DNA from: Streptomyces sp. NRRL F-6131
Lineage (GTDB): Bacteria > Actinomycetota > Actinomycetes > Streptomycetales > Streptomycetaceae
DNA: 64,000 nucleotides
Direction: 5' to 3'
NCBI GenBank assembly: GCA_000719695.1
Contig: JOHN01000040.1
Coordinates: 28,276-92,275, forward strand
The position numbers were made by a program, and so were the translations under genes. The notes under the pieces are model-generated. The model did not search any database and was not told the DNA's origin. It saw nothing but the letters and a program-made list of their open reading frames with translations. Each line of letters begins with the position of its first letter. Positions within the stretch are counted from its first letter, which is position 1. Below, in pieces: positions 60,071 to 64,000 of the stretch.

Positions 60071-61795
60071 ATGGTTGAACTGATCAGCTCCGACGGCATC
60101 ACCCCCCGCCGTGTCGCCGACGACTACGTGCGGGACCTCGCCGAGCTCGACCCGCTGACCGCGGTGTACCTGGGCCTGAACCCCGAGGACGACCGCCTCC
60201 CCGACCTCTCGCCGGCCGGCGCCGAGGCGATCGCGGACCTCGGCCGCTCCACCCTGGCCCGACTCGACGAGGCCGAGGCGGCCCTCGACGCGGCCGGACC
60301 GGCCGACGCCGCCCGGGACGAGGCCGAACGACGCTGTGCCCGCCTGCTCCGCGAGCGGCTCCTCGCCGAACTCGCCGTCCACGACGCGGGCGAGCGCTAC
60401 CGGGCCGTCCACAACCTGGGCTCCCCGCTGCACAACCTCCGTGACGTCTTCACCCTCATGCCCACCGACACCGAGGAGCAGTGGGCCCTCCTCGGCCGCC
60501 GCCTCGCCCGGGTGCCGGAGGCGCTCACCGGCTACCGCGCGACCCTCGCCGAGGGCATCGAACGCGGCCTGCTCTCCGGCCCCCGCCAGGTGACCACGGT
60601 GATCGGCCAGGTCGGCGAGTGGCTGGTCGGCGACGCCCCGGGCGGCTGGTTCGGCGAGCTGGTCAAGGAGGCCCCCGAGGCGCTGCGCGCGGACCTGACC
60701 GCGCACGCGGTGGCCGCCACCGAGGGCCTCGCCGAACTCCGCGACTGGCTGCGCGAGGTCTACGGCCCGGCCGCCGCCGACGCCCCCGACACCGTCGGCC
60801 GCGAGCGCTACGGCCGCTGGGTGCGCTACTGGACCGGCGCCGACCTCGACCTCGACGAGGCCTACGCCTGGGCCTGGCAGGAGTTCCACGACCTGCTGGC
60901 CCAGATGCGGGTCGAGGCCGAGAAGGTGAAGCCCGGCGCCGAGCCGATGGAGGCGATGAAGTGGCTGGAGACCGACGGCCCCGCGCGGGACGGCGCCGAG
61001 GCCGCGCGTGAGTTCCTCCAGGGCCTGATGGACGGCGCGATCGCCGACCTCCAGGGCACCCACTTCGACCTGGCCGAGCCGATCACCCGGGTCGAGTCGC
61101 GGATCGCCCCGGCCGGCAGCGCCGCCGCGCCGTACTACACGGCCCCGTCGCTGGACTTCAGCCGCCCCGGCCGGACCTGGCTGCCGACCCTCGGCCGCGA
61201 GCGCTTCCCGGAGTGGGACCTCGTCTCGACCTGGTACCACGAGGGCGTCCCCGGCCACCACCTCCAGCTCGCGCAGTGGAACTACGTCGCCGACCGGCTC
61301 TCCACCTACCAGGTCAGCCTCGGCGGGGTGAGCGCCAACCTGGAGGGCTGGGCGCTGTACGCCGAGCGCCTGATGGACGAGCTCGGCTACCTCACCGACC
61401 CCGGTCACCGGCTCGGCTACCTCAACGCGCAGATGATGCGGGCGCTGCGGGTGATCGTCGACATCGGCATGCACGCCGGCCTGGACTTCCCGGCCGACTC
61501 GCCGTACCGCCCGGGGGAGCCGGTCGCGCCGGACGCCGCCCGCGAGTTCTTCGGCCGGTACTGCGGACTGTCCGCCGACTTCCTGGACAGCGAGCTGGTC
61601 CGCTACCTCGGCCTGCCCGGCCAGGCGATCGGCTACAAGCTGGGCGAGCGGGCCTGGCTGCGCGGCCGGGCGGCCGCCCGGGCGGCGCACGAGGCGCGCG
61701 GCGAGGTGTTCGACCTCAAGGCCTGGCACATGGCGGCGCTGTCGCAGGGCTCGCTGGGCCTGGACGACCTGGTCGCGGAGTTGTCGGCGCTGTAG
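60071..61795 (+). CDS. DUF885-family putative metallo-peptidase
   Basis: 574 residues. The zinc-binding-like motif YHEGVPGHHLQ (first His about 390) is followed by SANLEGWALYAERLMDELG, whose Glu is the likely third ligand, as in gluzincin-type peptidases. No signal peptide, so it is probably cytoplasmic. Substrates of DUF885 proteins are not established. The ATG at 60071 is very close to a TTGCAA element and may be nearly leaderless; no strong ribosome site is seen. It is followed by a hairpin terminator. Confidence 0.88.
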   Translation: MVELISSDGITPRRVADDYVRDLAELDPLTAVYLGLNPEDDRLPDLSPAGAEAIADLGRSTLARLDEAEAALDAAGPADAARDEAERRCARLLRERLLAELAVHDAGERYRAVHNLGSPLHNLRDVFTLMPTDTEEQWALLGRRLARVPEALTGYRATLAEGIERGLLSGPRQVTTVIGQVGEWLVGDAPGGWFGELVKEAPEALRADLTAHAVAATEGLAELRDWLREVYGPAAADAPDTVGRERYGRWVRYWTGADLDLDEAYAWAWQEFHDLLAQMRVEAEKVKPGAEPMEAMKWLETDGPARDGAEAAREFLQGLMDGAIADLQGTHFDLAEPITRVESRIAPAGSAAAPYYTAPSLDFSRPGRTWLPTLGRERFPEWDLVSTWYHEGVPGHHLQLAQWNYVADRLSTYQVSLGGVSANLEGWALYAERLMDELGYLTDPGHRLGYLNAQMMRALRVIVDIGMHAGLDFPADSPYRPGEPVAPDAAREFFGRYCGLSADFLDSELVRYLGLPGQAIGYKLGERAWLRGRAAARAAHEARGEVFDLKAWHMAALSQGSLGLDDLVAELSAL

Positions 61796-61810
61796 GGCCC
61801 GAACGCGGCG

Positions 61811-61840
61811 CGAGGTCCCGGGCGAGGCCCCGGGACCTCG
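61811..61840 (+). terminator. terminator after the DUF885 gene
   Basis: Arms cgaggtcccggg / cccgggacctcg, 12-bp perfect stem, 6-base loop, 15 bases after the stop. A T-rich stretch (61860-61905) follows before the next gene. Confidence 0.7.
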
Positions 61841-61980
61841 GGCCGCGGTCCCGGTGGTGCTGGTTCTTTGGTCCCATTTCAACCGATTTGGTGATTTTTT
61901 TCCTTGCCATTCGCCGCCCGGCGAGTTTGGCTTGAAGACGACTGCGTGACCTCTCCGCACCTCTCCGGAAGGCTCTCCCA

Positions 61981-63552
61981 GTGTCCTCCCAAGCCCAAGC
62001 TGTGCCCGGTCATGGAACGGCGGACCCCCGCCGCTGGTGGGCCCTGGCGGTCATCGCCATCGCCCAGCTGATGATCGTCCTCGACATCACCATCGTGAAC
62101 ATCGCCCTCCCCTCGGCCCAGAAGGACCTCGGGATATCGGACGCCGACCGGCAGTGGGTGATCACCGCCTACACGCTGGCCTTCGGTGGACTCCTGCTCC
62201 TCGGCGGCCGGCTCGGCGACCTCTTCGGCCGCAAGCGGGTCTTCACCATCGGCCTGCTCGGCTTCGCCCTCGCCTCCGCGATCGGCGGCGCCGCCAACGG
62301 CCCCACCATGCTCTTCGCCGCCCGCGCCCTGCAGGGCGCCTTCGGCGCGCTGCTCGCCCCGTCCGCCCTGGGCCTGCTCTCCACGACCTTCTCCGATCCG
62401 AAGGAACGGAGCACCGCCTTCGGCATCTTCGGCGCGATCGCCGGCGGCGGCGCCGCGATCGGGCTGCTGCTCGGCGGCCTGCTCACCGAGTACCTCAACT
62501 GGCGCTGGTGCCTGTTCGTGAACACCCCGATCGCGGTGGCCACCGCCTTCGCGGCGTTCTCCGTGCTGACCCGCGACCACATCGGGAAGGACACCCGCAC
62601 CAAGCTCGACCTGCCCGGCGCGGTGCTCGGCTGCGGCGGCCTGCTGGCCATCGTGTACGGCACCTCCGAGGCCGTGACCCGGGGGTGGGGCGACTGGCTG
62701 GTGCTGGGCTCGCTGGGTCTCGGCGTGCTGCTGCTCGCGGTGTTCGTCCTGGTCGAGAAGCGGACCCCGCACGCGCTGCTGCCGCTGCACATCGTCGCCG
62801 AACGGAACCGGGGCGGCGGCGCCCTCTCGGTCGGCCTGGCGATGATCGGGATGTTCGGCCTGTTCCTCTTCCTGACCTACTACCTCCAGGTCATCAAACA
62901 CTTCTCGCCGGTGATGTCCGGCGTCTCCTTCCTGCCGATGACCGCCGCCATCATCATCAGTTCGACCGGCTTCGCGGCCCGGCTGATGACCAGGGTGCCG
63001 TCCCGCAACCTCATCGGACCGGGACTGCTGCTGGCCGCCGCCGGCATGGCCTGGCTGACCCAGATGAAGGTGGACAGCCCCTGGGCCGGCATGGTGCTGC
63101 CCGCCGAACTGCTGCTCGGCTTCGGCATGGGCCTGATCTTCATGCCGTCGATGAGCCTGGCCACCCTCGGCGTCCCGCCGAACGAGGCCGGCGCCGCCTC
63201 GGCCACCATCAACTCGGCCCAGCAGGTCGGCGGATCCTTCGGCACGGCGCTGCTCAACACCATCGCGGCCAGCGCCACCGCGAGCTGGCTCGCCGCCCGG
63301 GCCGTCAGCGCCGGGGATCCGGCCGTCCAGGCCCAGGGCGCGGTGCACGGCTACGTGGTGGCCACCTGGGTCGCCATGGGCATCCTGCTGCTGGCCGCGC
63401 TGATCGCCTTCGTGATGATCGACCACCGGCCCGACCCGGGCGAGGCCACCGGGGCGACCGGCAAGGCACCGGGTACCGCCGCCGAGGCCCCCGCGGGCGC
63501 CGGGGCGCAGGTGCCGGGCCGGACCTCGGCCCGGCAGCAACGGGCCACCTGA
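61981..63552 (+). CDS. MFS exporter, DHA2 (14-TM) family
   Basis: 523 residues, about 14 membrane helices. Motifs: LMIVLDITIVNIALPS (motif D1 of helix 1), GGRLGDLFGRKRVF (motif A), and an ALQGAFGALLAPSALG segment (motif B/C region). Exporters with this layout remove antibiotics and dyes using the proton gradient. The GTG at 61981 has GGAAGG nine bases upstream. It has no adjacent regulator gene; the T-rich 61860-61910 region upstream is unusual for this genome and may carry the promoter. The carboxy tail is Ala/Gly-rich. Confidence 0.93.
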   Translation: MSSQAQAVPGHGTADPRRWWALAVIAIAQLMIVLDITIVNIALPSAQKDLGISDADRQWVITAYTLAFGGLLLLGGRLGDLFGRKRVFTIGLLGFALASAIGGAANGPTMLFAARALQGAFGALLAPSALGLLSTTFSDPKERSTAFGIFGAIAGGGAAIGLLLGGLLTEYLNWRWCLFVNTPIAVATAFAAFSVLTRDHIGKDTRTKLDLPGAVLGCGGLLAIVYGTSEAVTRGWGDWLVLGSLGLGVLLLAVFVLVEKRTPHALLPLHIVAERNRGGGALSVGLAMIGMFGLFLFLTYYLQVIKHFSPVMSGVSFLPMTAAIIISSTGFAARLMTRVPSRNLIGPGLLLAAAGMAWLTQMKVDSPWAGMVLPAELLLGFGMGLIFMPSMSLATLGVPPNEAGAASATINSAQQVGGSFGTALLNTIAASATASWLAARAVSAGDPAVQAQGAVHGYVVATWVAMGILLLAALIAFVMIDHRPDPGEATGATGKAPGTAAEAPAGAGAQVPGRTSARQQRAT

Positions 63553-63585
63553 CCCGGCCCACCCCGGCCCACCCCGTCGTCCCCC

Positions 63586-63622
63586 GTCGCCCCCGTCCGC
63601 CGACCTCGCGGACGGGGGCGAC
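63586..63622 (+). terminator. terminator after the exporter gene
   Basis: Arms gtcgcccccgtccgc / gcggacgggggcgac, 15-bp perfect stem, 7-base loop, followed by three copies of cgaccgg. Confidence 0.8.
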
Positions 63623-63747
63623 CGGCGACCGGCGACCGGCTGAATTCTCATGCCGTTCCCAGCGGCGGATCACGGCCCTCCCAGCTCGGGACGCCATAGT
63701 CGGACCGTCCCCGCACCGCCGCCGACCAGGGCAGGAGCCGACCACGC

Positions 63748-64000
63748 ATGGGCCAGCACCGCCGCCGCACCCCCCGCCGCCGCTTCCTGGCCCCGACCCT
63801 GGTCACCACGACCCTCTCGGTCCTCACCGTGGCGGCCGTCGTGGTGGGCACCCACAGCGTGACCCCGCGGGCCACCGCCGTCGCCTCCCCGGCCACCCCG
63901 GTCGCCGCCGCGCCCACGACCACCGGCGCCGCCGCGCCCACCGACCCCGCGCCCGCGCCCACCCCCGCGCCCGAGCCCACTCCCACCCCCACCCCCACCG
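63748..64000 (+). CDS. secreted protein with Ala/Pro/Thr linker, cut by the window end
   Basis: 84 codons visible. ATG at 63748 with AGGAG ten bases upstream. A basic start (RRRTPRRRF) and a hydrophobic core (about 17-37) form a signal peptide or membrane anchor. This is followed by an Ala/Thr/Pro-rich linker turning into Pro-Thr repeats at the window edge. The functional domain lies outside, so no family can be named. Confidence 0.75.
   Translation, partial: MGQHRRRTPRRRFLAPTLVTTTLSVLTVAAVVVGTHSVTPRATAVASPATPVAAAPTTTGAAAPTDPAPAPTPAPEPTPTPTPT

Noticed and set aside
61860..61980. Mobile-element end or att site in the T-rich segment before the DHA2 exporter
   Set aside because: No inverted repeat, target duplication, tRNA or integrase gene is visible; the segment is more simply a promoter region.

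Overview
The window is very GC-rich actinobacterial chromosome with strong third-position G/C bias, many GTG starts and short intergenic gaps. The gene families point to Streptomycetaceae (Streptomyces or Kitasatospora; the sequence alone does not separate them): a nickel superoxide dismutase with its SodX protease, a fused E1/E2 2-oxoglutarate decarboxylase, a PadR/DUF4097 pair, Lon under HAIR/ClgR-type sites, a DUF6104 peptide, and WhiJ-like DUF5753/DUF397/DUF6879 genes.

Layout. 1-2.0 kb: a truncated cobalamin riboswitch leaving the window to the left, then sodN/sodX and a CGNR zinc-finger regulator. 2.1-6.2 kb: a polar amino-acid ABC transporter with two binding proteins. 6.8-9.1 kb: malic enzyme and a quinone oxidoreductase-like protein. 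9.2-11.6 kb: PadR regulator, DUF4097 protein and DUF6104 peptide. 11.6-20.1 kb: a receptor-type Ser/Thr kinase, the 2-oxoglutarate decarboxylase and an OmpR-type two-component system. 20.6-25.9 kb: a rhomboid-like protein, Lon, GtrA and a ROK regulator. 26.0-33.8 kb: a membrane protein and an MFS exporter around a MarR regulator, a PiT phosphate transporter behind a PHO-type box, and a cell-wall NlpC/P60 hydrolase. 33.8-40.7 kb: an accessory island of small regulatory and unknown genes, studded with a family of conserved palindromes. 40.7-43.6 kb: a hexapeptide acetyltransferase and an FdhF-like molybdo-enzyme. 43.8-56.4 kb: two related cytoplasmic-type Ser/Thr kinases flanking a sulfur/amino-acid acquisition locus. 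56.4-64 kb: an MBL hydrolase, FAH-family enzyme, TetR regulator, second rhomboid-like protein, DUF885 protein, a DHA2 exporter, and the start of a secreted protein cut by the window edge.

The most notable unit is 45.7-55.0 kb. An FAD/NAD(P)-binding protein and an ABC permease diverge from a flavin-dependent monooxygenase, a GNAT acetyltransferase, a binding protein, a second permease, an ATPase and a second binding protein. The gene content resembles the Bacillus subtilis ytmI/tcyJKLMN operon, which salvages S-modified cysteines by import, N-acetylation and oxidative C-S cleavage. A 25-codon leader peptide of the actinobacterial HID-x-x-R-V-x-S-A-x-C type precedes the monooxygenase, with a hairpin between them, suggesting cysteine-responsive attenuation. 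The pathway assignment is inference.

The second notable unit is the palindrome family between 33.8 and 40.5 kb. Its two subtypes differ by paired changes in both arms that keep the stem intact, so the hairpin itself appears to be what is conserved. Copies lie just past gene ends, often beside a second palindrome family.
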